Below are positions 8,738 through 17,201 of a stretch of DNA of 51,504 nucleotides, in pieces; within the stretch, counting starts at the first letter, position 1; each line of letters starts with the position of its first letter. The translations under genes were made by a program, and so were the position numbers. Below the pieces are notes generated by a model. That model saw only the letters and a list, made by a program, of their open reading frames with translations. It did no database searches and was not told the origin of the DNA. Source of the DNA: Kitasatospora phosalacinea (GTDB taxonomy: Bacteria > Actinomycetota > Actinomycetes > Streptomycetales > Streptomycetaceae); assembly GCF_030268885.1 (NCBI RefSeq), contig NZ_BSSA01000027.1, positions 64,712 through 116,215 of the forward strand, read 5' to 3'.

Positions 8738-9217
8738 ATGCCCCCCATCCAGCGCGCGATCGTCGCCGGTATCGCGATCCTCGCCTCCGACCTGACGCCC
8801 GCGCAGATCGCTGCCGCCCGCCACAACCTCACCCCCGGCGCCCCGTACGAGCAGGACCCCGACGTCACCACCGACCTCGCCACCATCCAGCGCATCCGCG
8901 CGCTCCTGCCCACCTGGAAGCTCCGCGGCGCCGCCGACCTGGAGTGGCGCCTGCGCCAGCTCGACGCGGCCGAGGACCGCCTCCTCGCCGCCCACGGCTA
9001 CCCCGTCCCCACCGACGAGCAGCGCTACGAGGCCCGTCAGGCGATGCGCACCGCCGCCGACGTCGTCCAGGCCGCCGCCGACCGCGCCCACCCGCCCGCC
9101 GACTGCCCCCGCTGCCGCGCCTGGGAAGACTGCCCGGACGCCGACCGCGCCCACCGCGACGCGCTCCACGCCGACTGGGTGAACCGCTGGACCGCCCCGC
9201 TGTACACCGCCGCCTAG
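8738..9217 (+). CDS. hypothetical protein with C-terminal Cys pair
   Basis: A 159-residue protein, mostly helical, beginning MPPIQRAIVAGIAILASDLT. Near residue 120 it has DCPRCRAWEDC, a short Cys cluster that could bind a metal. AGGAGCCCCC upstream is a reasonable ribosome site. It starts a run of small, same-strand genes (9227, 9745, 10087) typical of plasmid accessory DNA. The promoter shares the ATGTACAT sites with the divergent antitoxin-like gene. No family was recognised. Confidence 0.65.
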   Translation: MPPIQRAIVAGIAILASDLTPAQIAAARHNLTPGAPYEQDPDVTTDLATIQRIRALLPTWKLRGAADLEWRLRQLDAAEDRLLAAHGYPVPTDEQRYEARQAMRTAADVVQAAADRAHPPADCPRCRAWEDCPDADRAHRDALHADWVNRWTAPLYTAA

Positions 9218-9226
9218 GAGGCCGCC

Positions 9227-9580
9227 GTGACCAGCAACCTCGGCAACAGGTGCCCCATCTGCCACGCGGCGTCCGGCAACTTCTGCACGAACCCCCACGG
9301 GGTCGCTCGGCTGGCACACGCCGAGCGGACACAGCCCGCCGCGCCCCAGGCCCAGGCTGTCGACGAGAAGCACACCGTGGTCATCACCCGCGCGAAGCTC
9401 TACCCGGAAGTTGCCCGTCCCGGCCCGGCATGGCGGTGGACCTACAACTACACCGTCGACAACGGCCCGGTCTGCCAGTACGGCACCGGTCTCGCCTCCC
9501 TGCGACGCATGCTGCGCGAGAAGTTCGGCGCACGGAACCTGAAGATCATCGAGAGCTGGAAGCAGCCCACCGGCGCCTGA
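9227..9580 (+). CDS. hypothetical protein with N-terminal zinc-binding motif
   Basis: A 117-residue protein starting nine bases after the upstream stop, with AGGAGG ahead of its GTG start. Residues 9-20 (CPICHAASGNFC) form a CxxC...C cluster like the plasmid and phage proteins that begin with a C-P-x-C knuckle. The C-terminal part (YTVDNGPVCQYGTGLASLRR) looks like a small alpha-beta domain. The short spacing says it is in an operon with 8738. Function unknown. Confidence 0.65.
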   Translation: MTSNLGNRCPICHAASGNFCTNPHGVARLAHAERTQPAAPQAQAVDEKHTVVITRAKLYPEVARPGPAWRWTYNYTVDNGPVCQYGTGLASLRRMLREKFGARNLKIIESWKQPTGA

Positions 9581-9744
9581 AGCCCATCCGGCTCCGCCGG
9601 GGCCCGCTGCCGGGCCCTCCGCGAGGCAGGAGACCTGGCGGGCGCCATCGCCTACGCCGAGGCCAGCGAGGCGACCCGCCCCCGCTGCTGACTTCCAGGG
9701 CGGTTCAGCCTCCGACCCCCGCCACCGAACGACAGGAGCTCCTG

Positions 9745-9978
9745 ATGCGCGTCCGAGTCACCCTCACAACCCACGCCAACACCACCGTCGAGATCGACGT
9801 TCCCGAAAACGCCACCACCGAGGAGATCGCCGAACTTGCCGTCGCGCAGAACGAGGAGGCCGCCCCGACGCTCTGCTGCCAGTGCGCCAGCGGCCAGTTC
9901 GGCAGCCAGCATCTCGACCTCGGTGACGACTGGACCGTTGCCGCCCCGGGCGGCCAGCCCGCCATTGCCCGAATCTGA
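9745..9978 (+). CDS. small hypothetical protein
   Basis: A 77-residue protein with AGGAGCTCCT before the ATG at 9745. It begins MRVRVTLTTHANTTVEIDVP, probably beta strands, followed by an acidic helix and a CCQCASG cluster at about residues 44-50. It lies in the run of small same-strand genes. No family recognised. Confidence 0.55.
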   Translation: MRVRVTLTTHANTTVEIDVPENATTEEIAELAVAQNEEAAPTLCCQCASGQFGSQHLDLGDDWTVAAPGGQPAIARI

Positions 9979-10011
9979 CCCGCCGCCCGCCAGGAGCCCC
10001 GCACGCACAGC

Positions 10012-10049
10012 GCGGGGCGGCCCTCGTCGCCAAACTCCGGCCGCCCCGC
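10012..10049 (+). promoter_or_regulatory. conserved hairpin element, copy 1 (upstream of 10087 gene)
   Basis: A perfect 11-bp stem, GCGGGGCGGCC (10012-10022) with GGCCGCCCCGC (10039-10049), and a loop containing CTCGTCGCCAAACTC. The same stem, nearly the same loop and the same following bases (CGANTCGA...CCGGAGG) recur at 48477-48518 before an unrelated gene. Repetition of loop and flanks argues for a regulatory RNA or operator rather than a plain terminator. Confidence 0.6.
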
Positions 10050-10086
10050 CACCTACCGACCCGATTCGAGACCGGAGGCACCGCCC

Positions 10087-10770
10087 ATGATCCCGCACTA
10101 CCCCGAGCCCGCCACCACCCCGGCCTCCCTGACCGCCGCCCACGGCCCCGGCCTGGCCCGCCTGCTGGGCGCCCAGGCGGCTGACGTCACCCCCGCGCTG
10201 TTCGGCGCGTACGTCTTCGAGGCCATCGAGGCGCTGCATCGGGCGGACCGCCACGGCGAGGCCGAGGCCCTGGAGGACGTCCTCGCGCTCCTCACCGACG
10301 CCGCCCTGGACCCTGGCACCGCCCGCGCCCGCGTCTTCCTGGAGGCTGCCGACCACGCCCTGCACCGGGACCTACCCGCCATCCTCACCACCACCGACCG
10401 CGCCGCGAAGGAGCCCGCCACCGTGTTCGAGACCACCGACGAGTCCGCGGCCGCCGACTACCCGACCCCCGACCAGGCCAAGTCCGATCTGCACGTCCAC
10501 GTGCAGCGCTTGGCCGAGATCGAGGCCGGCGGCTGCCTGAGCGACGGTCCGATGGCCCGCTTCGGCTACCTGTCCGTGCGCAGGGCCGTCCTGGACGACC
10601 TCTCCGACGCCGCCCACGCCCTGGTCCACGCCCACGACGAGCACGGCGACCCGGCCGCCGCCACCGCCGCCGAGGAACTGGCCGAGCACTACCGGGCCCT
10701 CTACGACCAGGCCGACCGCGCCCTTGAGGCCGCCCGGGCCCAGTTCACTGCCGCCCGCACCGACGGCTGA
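10087..10770 (+). CDS. hypothetical helical protein
   Basis: A 227-residue protein with CCGGAGG upstream of the ATG at 10087. It is largely helical and acidic (for example FEAIEALHRADRHGEAEALE) and ends in an Ala/Arg-rich helix. There are no Cys or catalytic motifs. Its 5' region carries a hairpin shared with the gene at 48554, suggesting common control. A GC hairpin terminator follows at 10785. Function unknown. Confidence 0.65.
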   Translation: MIPHYPEPATTPASLTAAHGPGLARLLGAQAADVTPALFGAYVFEAIEALHRADRHGEAEALEDVLALLTDAALDPGTARARVFLEAADHALHRDLPAILTTTDRAAKEPATVFETTDESAAADYPTPDQAKSDLHVHVQRLAEIEAGGCLSDGPMARFGYLSVRRAVLDDLSDAAHALVHAHDEHGDPAAATAAEELAEHYRALYDQADRALEAARAQFTAARTDG

Positions 10771-10784
10771 CCGACCCTCACCCC

Positions 10785-10822
10785 GCGGCCCCGGGCCGGG
10801 CACCCGCTCGCCCCGGGGCCGC
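10785..10822 (+). terminator. GC-rich hairpin terminator
   Basis: An 11-bp perfect stem, GCGGCCCCGGG (10785-10795) with CCCGGGGCCGC (10812-10822), 15 bases after the stop of the 10087 gene. Confidence 0.6.
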
Positions 10823-11033
10823 ACCCGCCGCTGCGAACCTGTCGCCGCCCTCCCCGCTCTGTCCGCGGACGGTATGCGGCAGCCCGCAGATGACTACCAG
10901 ACCCCCGATAGCCGCTGACTGGCGCATCACCTACTGCGGCTGCCGTCGGGACCTCGCCACCCAGGCTGCGGAGGCGGACCGACGACTGCGGCTGGACCAC
11001 CTCCTAGCCCAATCGACCTGCAAGGATTCCGAC

Positions 11034-11417
11034 ATGGACAGCACGCCGAGCAGTACACCCGACCTTGAGGACCGCGAGACGCAGCTCGACTTCCAACAGC
11101 CTTTTCCTTTCGTGCTCTACCGGCACGGAGACGGAGAGCTGATGCTCCCCGCGACGCTGATCGGAGCGCTGCTGCGCCACAGCGCAGAGACCTTCCGTTC
11201 CTGGCGCACCACCGGCCGGGTGCCGCTGGATCTCGAAACCACCGCCCGCCTCTACGAGGGCCTGCTCAGGTACGCGGCCGACATCGACACCGCCGTCGCC
11301 GAAGCCGACCGCAACCGCCTGTCCGACACGGACACCACCAGTCGTGCCCGCGCCGACCTCCTCGCCCGCGAACTCGCAGAGCTCGCGGACACCTACCTCG
11401 CCGCCGACGGCACCTGA
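11034..11417 (+). CDS. hypothetical protein, tandem paralogue of the next gene
   Basis: A 127-residue protein from ATG 11034 with AAGGA upstream. The core (FPFVLYRHGDGELMLPATLI, then LLRHSAETFRSWRTTGRVPL) aligns with the protein at 11449 (LPLALYRDSETGEMVIPADD, then LLRASAQQWLAWEREGQAEL), so the two are tandem duplicates. The fold may be a small DNA-binding or adaptor domain, but no motif proves this. They are 31 bases apart and probably in one operon. Confidence 0.6.
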   Translation: MDSTPSSTPDLEDRETQLDFQQPFPFVLYRHGDGELMLPATLIGALLRHSAETFRSWRTTGRVPLDLETTARLYEGLLRYAADIDTAVAEADRNRLSDTDTTSRARADLLARELAELADTYLAADGT

Positions 11418-11448
11418 CCCAGCAGCAGCCACCGAGAGGACCACCGAC

Positions 11449-11697
11449 ATGGACGGCACACCCGAGCCCGGCGAACTGCGCCTGCCCCTGGCGCTCTACC
11501 GGGACAGCGAGACCGGTGAGATGGTCATCCCCGCCGACGACGTCTGCAGCCTCCTGCGGGCCTCCGCCCAGCAGTGGCTGGCCTGGGAGCGCGAAGGCCA
11601 GGCGGAACTCGACCCGCAGACCGTCGCCCTCCTCAGCGGCGCCCTGGTCGGCCTCACCGACCAGATCGACATCGCCTGCATCTCCGCCGCCAGCTGA
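11449..11697 (+). CDS. small hypothetical protein, tandem paralogue of 11034
   Basis: An 82-residue protein with GAGAGGA before its ATG. It is a shorter version of the protein at 11034, lacking the N-terminal 20 residues and the C-terminal tail. It keeps the LYR...G.M..PA pattern and the ending LVGLTDQIDIA. Probably cytosolic. Function unknown. Confidence 0.6.
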   Translation: MDGTPEPGELRLPLALYRDSETGEMVIPADDVCSLLRASAQQWLAWEREGQAELDPQTVALLSGALVGLTDQIDIACISAAS

Positions 11698-12040
11698 CCG
11701 AACGCCAGCCCCTGCGCAGCGAGGCCATCCCAGCTCCCCGATCGAGTGCCACCACTACAACCGCGTCCGCGAGCCGGAGACCACCGACTGGCTGCCGGTC
11801 GAAGAGGATCCCCAGCTGGCAGCCGCGACTACCCACGCCCGCGAGCAGCGCCAGCGACACCGCGCCGCACTCATGCGGGCCCGCGCCGAACGCGCCGGAG
11901 CCCCCTGTTGCCCACCGCCCGCCGCACGACCCCGGTGCCGCCCGCCGTCGCCCGCGGCGCCGCGTGAGCTGGACCGCCAACTGGCAGGCGCTGCTGATTA
12001 CCTGACATATCCGCTTGCTCAGAACCTGATGGAGGCCCCT
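11698..12040 (+). other. gap upstream of tpg with a startless coding fragment
   Basis: From about 11745 a GC-biased frame reads IECHHYNRVREPETTDWLPV and then a helical Arg-rich stretch to about 11900. It has no usable start codon and runs in frame into tpg. It looks like the remnant of a small gene cut at its 5' end. No tap (telomere-associated protein) gene is here, although tap usually precedes tpg. Confidence 0.35.
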
Positions 12041-12583
12041 GTGGGAGAAATCGACGAAGGCCTGGAACGTGCTGAGCGCACCCGCCCCATCCCTCAGTCC
12101 GTACCAGCGCGCCTGCGACACCTGGTCCGCACCGCGAAGGGCTCCACCCGGGCTGTCGCGGCCGAGCTCGGCGTCTCCCAACGCACCGTGCAGCGCTGGC
12201 TCAAGGGCACTTCGACACCGAAGCCGGACGCCGCCCGCCGGATCGAGGAGCGCGTCCGCGCCACCTGGCAGCCTGGCGTTCGCCGCCGGGTCCGCCGCCG
12301 CGCCGAGGAACAGGGCTTCATGCTGCACATCCAGGCCCGCTTCGGCTACACCGCCGCCGGGGGCTCCACCGACGACCCGCGCGAGCGCCTGATCACCCAG
12401 CACCTGCCCGGCACCGTCGCCCGCGAGCTCTACGCCGCCCGCGACGCCGGGGCCGGCGAGGCCGAACAGCAGCGCATCCTGGCCGACGCTCTCCAGGAGC
12501 ACTACTTCAAGGACCGCGGCCGCCGCGCCGAGGGCCTCACCACCGAGATCAACGACCTCGGCTGGCTCGACCTGGAGGTCTGA
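12041..12583 (+). CDS. tpg: Tpg-like telomere terminal protein
   Basis: A 180-residue protein (Tpg proteins are about 184). The GTG at 12041 is chosen because GGAGG lies five bases upstream and the sequence then begins GEIDEGLERAERT, as Tpg does. The N-terminal half has a helix-turn-helix (AAELGVSQRTVQRWLKGTST). The C-terminal half has the family signatures RARFGYTAAGGSTDDPRER (here QARFGYTAAGGSTDDPRE), AGAGEAEQQRILADALQEHY and a final acidic strand. Family knowledge: Tpg is covalently attached to the 5' ends of linear Streptomyces replicons and primes end patching together with Tap. Its presence implies a linear replicon, or a relic of one. Tap was not found in the window. A fragment of a second tpg lies at 5469. 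Confidence 0.88.
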   Translation: MGEIDEGLERAERTRPIPQSVPARLRHLVRTAKGSTRAVAAELGVSQRTVQRWLKGTSTPKPDAARRIEERVRATWQPGVRRRVRRRAEEQGFMLHIQARFGYTAAGGSTDDPRERLITQHLPGTVARELYAARDAGAGEAEQQRILADALQEHYFKDRGRRAEGLTTEINDLGWLDLEV

Positions 12584-12820
12584 CGCTGCGCCCCCGCACC
12601 CGTGGTTGTCGCCCAGTGTGACTGAGCGCTTCACTTGGCGAGTTGAGCATCGGCCGGACCAGCTATCGCGGGAGTCGGGCGAGGACGTGTGGCGACTGGA
12701 TCGCAGGCGCTTCGATGGTGTGACGGAAGTCACGGTGAGCGTTTCAAGATTCTTTGCCGAAGGCGCTTCGCGCCAGGACCGACTAGAGAACCCTCCTGGT
12801 ACGACGCGCAAGGAATCCAC

Positions 12821-13690
12821 ATGTTTCATCTCAAACCCATCGCAACCGCTCCCGCGGCGGCCTCCGTGCAGCAGGTGTTCGTCTTCGCCGGAACGGAAAA
12901 CCTGCCCGTGATCACAGACCAGGTCACGAGGCCCGGCGTCGCCTACTATGTCGGTCACGACGGAACTGTCCGCCGGCCCACCATCGAGGAGGTGAGCTCG
13001 GACGACCCGGTTCCGGGCGCGTTCCTCGGCAACTACTGGGCACCGAAAGTCAGCGGCGACATCCCTATCGCCGTGCAGGCACTCACGGCGCGCGAAGCGG
13101 CACTACACGGCGCTGACTCGACGGTGGACCGCTTCGCCTCCGAAGTGTTGGGCCTGTGGCGGGGCGGTCGATGGCGCGAGCCCGTTTCGACAGCCCTGCT
13201 GGGCCACTGGGCCGATCCGCTGGCGCAGGACGGTGGCCGCATCGCCCCGGCCTTCTTGAGCGAACTCATGGCCGAAGTGAAGACGCTCCACCGCGCGCTC
13301 ACGCCCCTGTGGCGCCGGCGCATCGGCAGCCACCGACTGTGGAGTCTGGATTACGCCTTCGGTGACGGACTGACCCTGCACGACCTGGCCTCCAGCGGTC
13401 CGGACCCCTATGACGTGCTCGCTGGCGCGCTGCCGGACGACCCACGAATCGTTCGGGTCCTCGATCAACTCACCCCCATCGAGCGGGCCATCACGCTGGC
13501 TTGGGCCAATCAGGACGTGACCAGTTGGACCAAAGCCGCCGCCGAGATCATCGCCCTTGCCCCGGACCGATTCGCGGGGTGCTGTCCGAAGGCTCTGGGT
13601 GATTCCGTCAGGCGTCGGCTTAAGCGAATCGGACAGCGGCACCAAGTCCGCGCCGCCGAAGCGACCGCCCGGGACGCAGAATGCTTCTGA
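12821..13690 (+). CDS. hypothetical protein
   Basis: A 289-residue protein from ATG 12821 with AAGGA six bases upstream; the longer frame before it reads poorly. It begins MFHLKPIATAPAAAS and contains RPGVAYYVGHDGTVRRPTIE, then a helical region ending in a basic segment (GDSVRRRLKRIGQRHQ) that could contact nucleic acid. The C-terminal LTPIERAITLAWANQDVTSW region recalls helical repeats of actinomycete accessory proteins. Its stop overlaps the next gene by ten bases. Function unknown. Confidence 0.6.
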   Translation: MFHLKPIATAPAAASVQQVFVFAGTENLPVITDQVTRPGVAYYVGHDGTVRRPTIEEVSSDDPVPGAFLGNYWAPKVSGDIPIAVQALTAREAALHGADSTVDRFASEVLGLWRGGRWREPVSTALLGHWADPLAQDGGRIAPAFLSELMAEVKTLHRALTPLWRRRIGSHRLWSLDYAFGDGLTLHDLASSGPDPYDVLAGALPDDPRIVRVLDQLTPIERAITLAWANQDVTSWTKAAAEIIALAPDRFAGCCPKALGDSVRRRLKRIGQRHQVRAAEATARDAECF

Positions 13691-13863
13691 CCACCCTTCT
13701 CCTGATGCTGCTGCTGGTCCTGGTCACCCTGCTCGTCGGCGCCGGCGTCGCAGCTGTGCTCCACCACAGCCCAGCCTGGGCCGTCCCGGTCGCCGGGGCT
13801 ATCGCCACGATGACGCTCGTAGCCACCATCATCGGGCTGCTCATCGCAGTCGCCCACAGTTGA
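13681..13863 (+). CDS. small two-helix membrane protein
   Basis: A 60-residue protein starting inside the end of the upstream gene, so probably co-translated. Almost the whole chain is hydrophobic: MLLTTLLLMLLLVLVTLLVG and a second segment AVPVAGAIATMTLVATIIGL, consistent with two membrane helices. A helper or small toxin-like membrane peptide is possible; nothing more can be said. Confidence 0.55.
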   Translation: MLLTTLLLMLLLVLVTLLVGAGVAAVLHHSPAWAVPVAGAIATMTLVATIIGLLIAVAHS

Positions 13864-14031
13864 ACGCATCTCAGTCGCCAAATGAAGTGCTCACTCCCCA
13901 ACTGAAGCGCCTCAGTCAGAAGCCGTTGTCTTTCCGAGAGTGACGGGTGCGTTTCCGCTGGTCAGGCATAGTGGCGGTGTTTCGGTGGCAGGGACGGGGT
14001 GTCGTGTCGTCTCTTCGGTGGAGGTGCCGGG

Positions 14032-14526
14032 ATGCCGTCGGTGATGGGGTTGCTGGAGGAGCGTGAACGCGCTGCCCGGCGGCGGGTGGAGGCCCTTCAG
14101 GCCGAGCTGCGGGAGGCCGAGGCCGTGTGGGAGCGGTTCGTGATCGCCCGTGAGACGGTGGCCGAGGTCCTGGCGGAACCTCTCGCAGGCGGGGAGGTGC
14201 CCCCGGTCGTGGCGGCCGGCAAGCGGCAGGCGCGGGCCGTGGCGGCGGTGCCCGGTTCGGTGGTGCCGCACTGGCGGGAAGGGCTCGCCTCGACGGTGCT
14301 GGCGCCGGACTACCGGCGGATCATGGACATCCTGGCCGGTGGCGGCGGGTCGGGCGGGGAGACGATGGACTGTCGGCAACTCGCCGTAGCACTCGGCCTG
14401 GAGCCGGTTCCGGCGAAGGTGGAGGGAGTGCGGTCGAAGGCGAAACGCCTGGCCGCGCGGGGCTGGCTGGTCGAGACGAGCCCGGGACTGTTCAGCGTGC
14501 CCGCCGGGCGAGGCGGCGGCTCATGA
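14032..14526 (+). CDS. IS passenger protein with C-terminal winged-helix-like region (copy A)
   Basis: A 164-residue protein with GGAGGT before the ATG. It starts MPSVMGLLEERERAARRRVE, a coiled coil of about 45 residues, then a variable linker, then VVPHWREGLASTVLAPDYRR and a C-terminal domain (MDCRQLAVALGLEP through KRLAARGWLVETSPGLFSV) with the layout of a winged helix. Its 3' end overlaps the transposase 3' end by 35 bases on the other strand. A close paralogue sits in the second copy of the element (31572). It is not needed by ordinary IS5 elements; a regulatory role in transposition or a cargo role are both possible. Confidence 0.75.
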   Translation: MPSVMGLLEERERAARRRVEALQAELREAEAVWERFVIARETVAEVLAEPLAGGEVPPVVAAGKRQARAVAAVPGSVVPHWREGLASTVLAPDYRRIMDILAGGGGSGGETMDCRQLAVALGLEPVPAKVEGVRSKAKRLAARGWLVETSPGLFSVPAGRGGGS

Positions 14527-15274
14527 CCATGCTCATCGACCAGCGGATTACCGCCTCCGAGCTGTCGGTGCGCGTCTCGTAGTCGCGGGCCAGGCGGCGT
14601 GAGCGCATCAGCCACGCGAACGACCGCTCGACCAGCCACCTCTTGGGCAGCACAGTGAACCCGGTGACGTCGTCGTTGCGTTTGACCACGCTCAGCATGA
14701 TCCGCAGGACGTCGCGGGTGAAGTCGACCAGGCGTCCGGTGTAGCCGCCGTCGGCCCACACCAGCGTGATGCGCCAGTGTCGCTGACGCAGCCGGGCCAG
14801 CAGGGCCTGCCCCGCGTCCCGGTCGGTGACAGAGGCCGCGGTGACCAGCACCGCCAGCAGCAGCCCGAGGGTGTCGACCACGATGTGGCGCTTGCGGCCG
14901 TTGACCTTCTTCCCGCCGTCGAATCCCCGCGTGGCGGCCGGCACGGACGCGGCGCCCTTCACCGACTGGGCGTCGATGATGCCCGCGGTCGGCTCCGGAT
15001 CCCGGCCTGCCGCCTCGCGGACCCGGTCCCGCAGCCGGTCGTGGAACTCGCCGACCAGACCCTTGTCCCGCCAGCGCCGGAAGAACGCGTAGACGCGGTC
15101 CCAGGCGGGAAAGTCCGCGGGCATCGCCCGCCAGGTGATGCCGCCCGCGACCAGGTAGCGCACCGCGTCGACCATCTGCCGGTGGCAGTAGCCCTCCGGC
15201 TGCCCGCCCCTGCCCTCCAACCACCGCGGAACGGGCATCGCGTCACGCACCACCGCCCACTCCGCGTCGCTCAT
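14492..15274 (-). CDS. IS5-family DDE transposase (copy A)
   Basis: A 260-residue protein from the ATG at 15274 (MSDAEWAVVRDAMPVPRW); the conserved RPYRRPRYPSD just before it suggests the real start may lie a little upstream. The DDE triad is visible in IIDAQSVKGAASVPA, LVWADGGYTGRLVD and LVERSFAWLMRSRRLARDYE. VNGRKRHIVVDTLGLLLAV is typical of the family. It appears intact and is about 88% similar by eye to the copy at 32032-32814. Confidence 0.9.
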   Translation of the reverse strand: MSDAEWAVVRDAMPVPRWLEGRGGQPEGYCHRQMVDAVRYLVAGGITWRAMPADFPAWDRVYAFFRRWRDKGLVGEFHDRLRDRVREAAGRDPEPTAGIIDAQSVKGAASVPAATRGFDGGKKVNGRKRHIVVDTLGLLLAVLVTAASVTDRDAGQALLARLRQRHWRITLVWADGGYTGRLVDFTRDVLRIMLSVVKRNDDVTGFTVLPKRWLVERSFAWLMRSRRLARDYETRTDSSEAVIRWSMSMVMSRRLARRAR

Positions 15275-15527
15275 GTCGGACGGATATCTCGGCCGCCTGT
15301 ACGGCCGGTTGCCGGCGTTCCCGAACCGGTGAGCGAGGCAATCACACTCACGAGCCGCCGAGTTGGAGCCGACCGGCGCAAGGGCGTACAACTGCGACAA
15401 CAGGGCCTCCTGGCGCGCTCAAGGTCTCGACAACCCCGAGCTGCACCAGAGGCCCTGTCTTCATGCTCGGCACGCGGCAAGATCACCCGACCGAGCTGTT
15501 CCAGTCGAACCTACGTCCACCAAGATC

Positions 15528-16911
15528 GGGTCTGTCCATTGAACGGTGTAACTCGGTTGGGTTGGGTTAGCGGCGGTCGGCGGAGAGTCGGCCGTCGAAG
15601 GCGATTTCGAAGGCGTTGAGCGCGGCCTTCCAACGGGTCGTCCAGCGTTTGCGTCCGGCTCCGGTCGGGTCGAGGGACACGATCGCCATGTAGACGCACT
15701 TCAGTGCCGCCTGCTCGTTCGGGAAGTGCCCGCGCGAGCGGACGGCCTTGCGGATTCGCGCGTTCACGGACTCGATCGCGTTCGTGGTGCAGATGACCCG
15801 CCGGACCTCGGCGTCGAAGCTCAGGAACGGCACGAACTCGGCCCAGGCGTTCTCCCAGAGCCGCACGATCGCCGGATACTTCCGGCCCCAGGCCTCGGTG
15901 AACGCCACGAACCGCTCCAGTGCGGCGTCCTCGGTCGGAGCGGTGTAGACGGGTTTGAGGGCCTTGGAGATCTTGTCCCAGTCCTGCCGGGCCGCGTAGC
16001 GGAACGAGGCCCGGATCAGGTGGACGATGCAGGTCTGGGTGACGGCCTGCGGCCAGACCGCGGCGATGGCATCCGGAAGGCCCTTGAGCCCGTCGCAGAC
16101 GACCATGCAGACATCCGCGACGCCGCGGTTCTTGATCTCGGTCAGCACGTGCAGCCAGTACTTGGCGCCTTCCCCGCCGTCGCCGGCCCACAGTCCGAGG
16201 ATCTCCCGGGTGCCCTCGACGGTGACCGCGAGCGCCACGTAGATCGGCCGGTTGGCGACCTGGCCGTCGCGGAGCTTCACGTGCACGCAGTCGATGAACA
16301 CCACCGGATAGACCGGGTCGAGCGGCCGGTTCTGCCACTCGAACATGCCCTCGATCACCTGGTCGGTGATGGTGGAGATGGTCTGCTTGGACACCTCCGC
16401 GCCGTAGACGTCGGCCAGGTGCGCGGAGATCTCACCGTGCGTCAGACCACGCGCGGACAGCGACAGCACCATCTCATCGACCCCGGACAGGCGCCGCTGG
16501 CGCTTGCGGACCAGCTGCGGCTCGAAAGAGCCCTCGCGGTCGCGGGGGACGTCGATCTGAACCGGACCGACCTCGGTCAGTACGGTCTTCGAGCGGATGC
16601 CGTTGCGGGAGTTGCCGCTGCCGGACCCGGCCGGGTCGTGCTTCTCGTAGCCGAGGTGGTCCGTCATCTCGCCCTCGAGGGCGGACTCCAGGAGCTTCTT
16701 CGTGAGCTGCTGGAGCAGACCTCCGGTGCCGGTGAGCTGCAGCCCGCTCGCGCGGGCCCGGTCGACGAGCTGCCCGATCAACTGGTCGTCCAGGGCGTCC
16801 GACTGCAACTCCACCGGCCGCACGGCCTCCACGGCCTCGGCCGAGACGGTCACGTCTGTCATCAGGTGCTACTTCCTTGATCGGGAGTTACACCGTTCTT
16901 TTTACAGACCC
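15528..16911 (-). mobile_element. IS256-family insertion sequence
   Basis: Inverted repeats of 26 bases, 15528-15553 and 16886-16911, share GGGTCTGT and GAACGGTGTAACT around a variable five-base centre. The element is 1384 bp with one transposase. Flanks (CCAAGATC left, CCCTGACA right) are not a target duplication, so a deletion or recombination probably followed insertion. Confidence 0.92.
15567..16862 (-). CDS. IS256-family (mutator) transposase
   Basis: A 431-residue protein of normal length for the family. It has the N-terminal LLQQLTKKLLESALEGEMTD motif, GSGSGNSRNGIRSKTVLTE, catalytic Asp residues in VVFIDCVHVKLRDG and MVVCDGLKGLPDAI, the CxxH pair CIVHLIRAS, and the late CTTNAIESVNARIRKAVRSR region that carries the Glu. 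The gene fills the element between its inverted repeats and appears intact. Confidence 0.95.
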   Translation of the reverse strand: MTDVTVSAEAVEAVRPVELQSDALDDQLIGQLVDRARASGLQLTGTGGLLQQLTKKLLESALEGEMTDHLGYEKHDPAGSGSGNSRNGIRSKTVLTEVGPVQIDVPRDREGSFEPQLVRKRQRRLSGVDEMVLSLSARGLTHGEISAHLADVYGAEVSKQTISTITDQVIEGMFEWQNRPLDPVYPVVFIDCVHVKLRDGQVANRPIYVALAVTVEGTREILGLWAGDGGEGAKYWLHVLTEIKNRGVADVCMVVCDGLKGLPDAIAAVWPQAVTQTCIVHLIRASFRYAARQDWDKISKALKPVYTAPTEDAALERFVAFTEAWGRKYPAIVRLWENAWAEFVPFLSFDAEVRRVICTTNAIESVNARIRKAVRSRGHFPNEQAALKCVYMAIVSLDPTGAGRKRWTTRWKAALNAFEIAFDGRLSADRR

Positions 16912-17201
16912 CCTGACAGTTGACAGCGTGGGCCGCAGCCACGGCCCAGCCCACGGTGCCGCCCTGGTCGAGGGGCGGGGCTGCAGGGCGCCGTAGGGTC
17001 GAGGGCGAGCGGTAGCAGCGCGGTGTCGAGGGAGGAGATGCGCAGCCTGACAGGTTCGGCTCTGAGCATTCCCGGCGCGGTGACAGCAGCCCCGGCGGCC
17101 GATGGGGGTGGTGGTCATCGGTGGTGCCGGAGATGGCGAGCGTGGTGGCGGTGTCGGCGAGCGCGGCGGCCGCCATGATAGCGGTAAGCCCGAGGGGTGG
17201 C

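Larger units (their letters stand above)
13917..15527. mobile_element. IS5-family element with passenger gene, copy A
   Basis: Comparison with the copy at 31458-33068 sets the limits: shared sequence runs from CAGAAGCCGTTGTCTTTCC to CACCAAGATCG. It contains a plus-strand passenger gene and a minus-strand transposase that overlap tail to tail. No clear terminal inverted repeats were seen. An IS256-family element begins exactly at the right limit. Confidence 0.8.
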
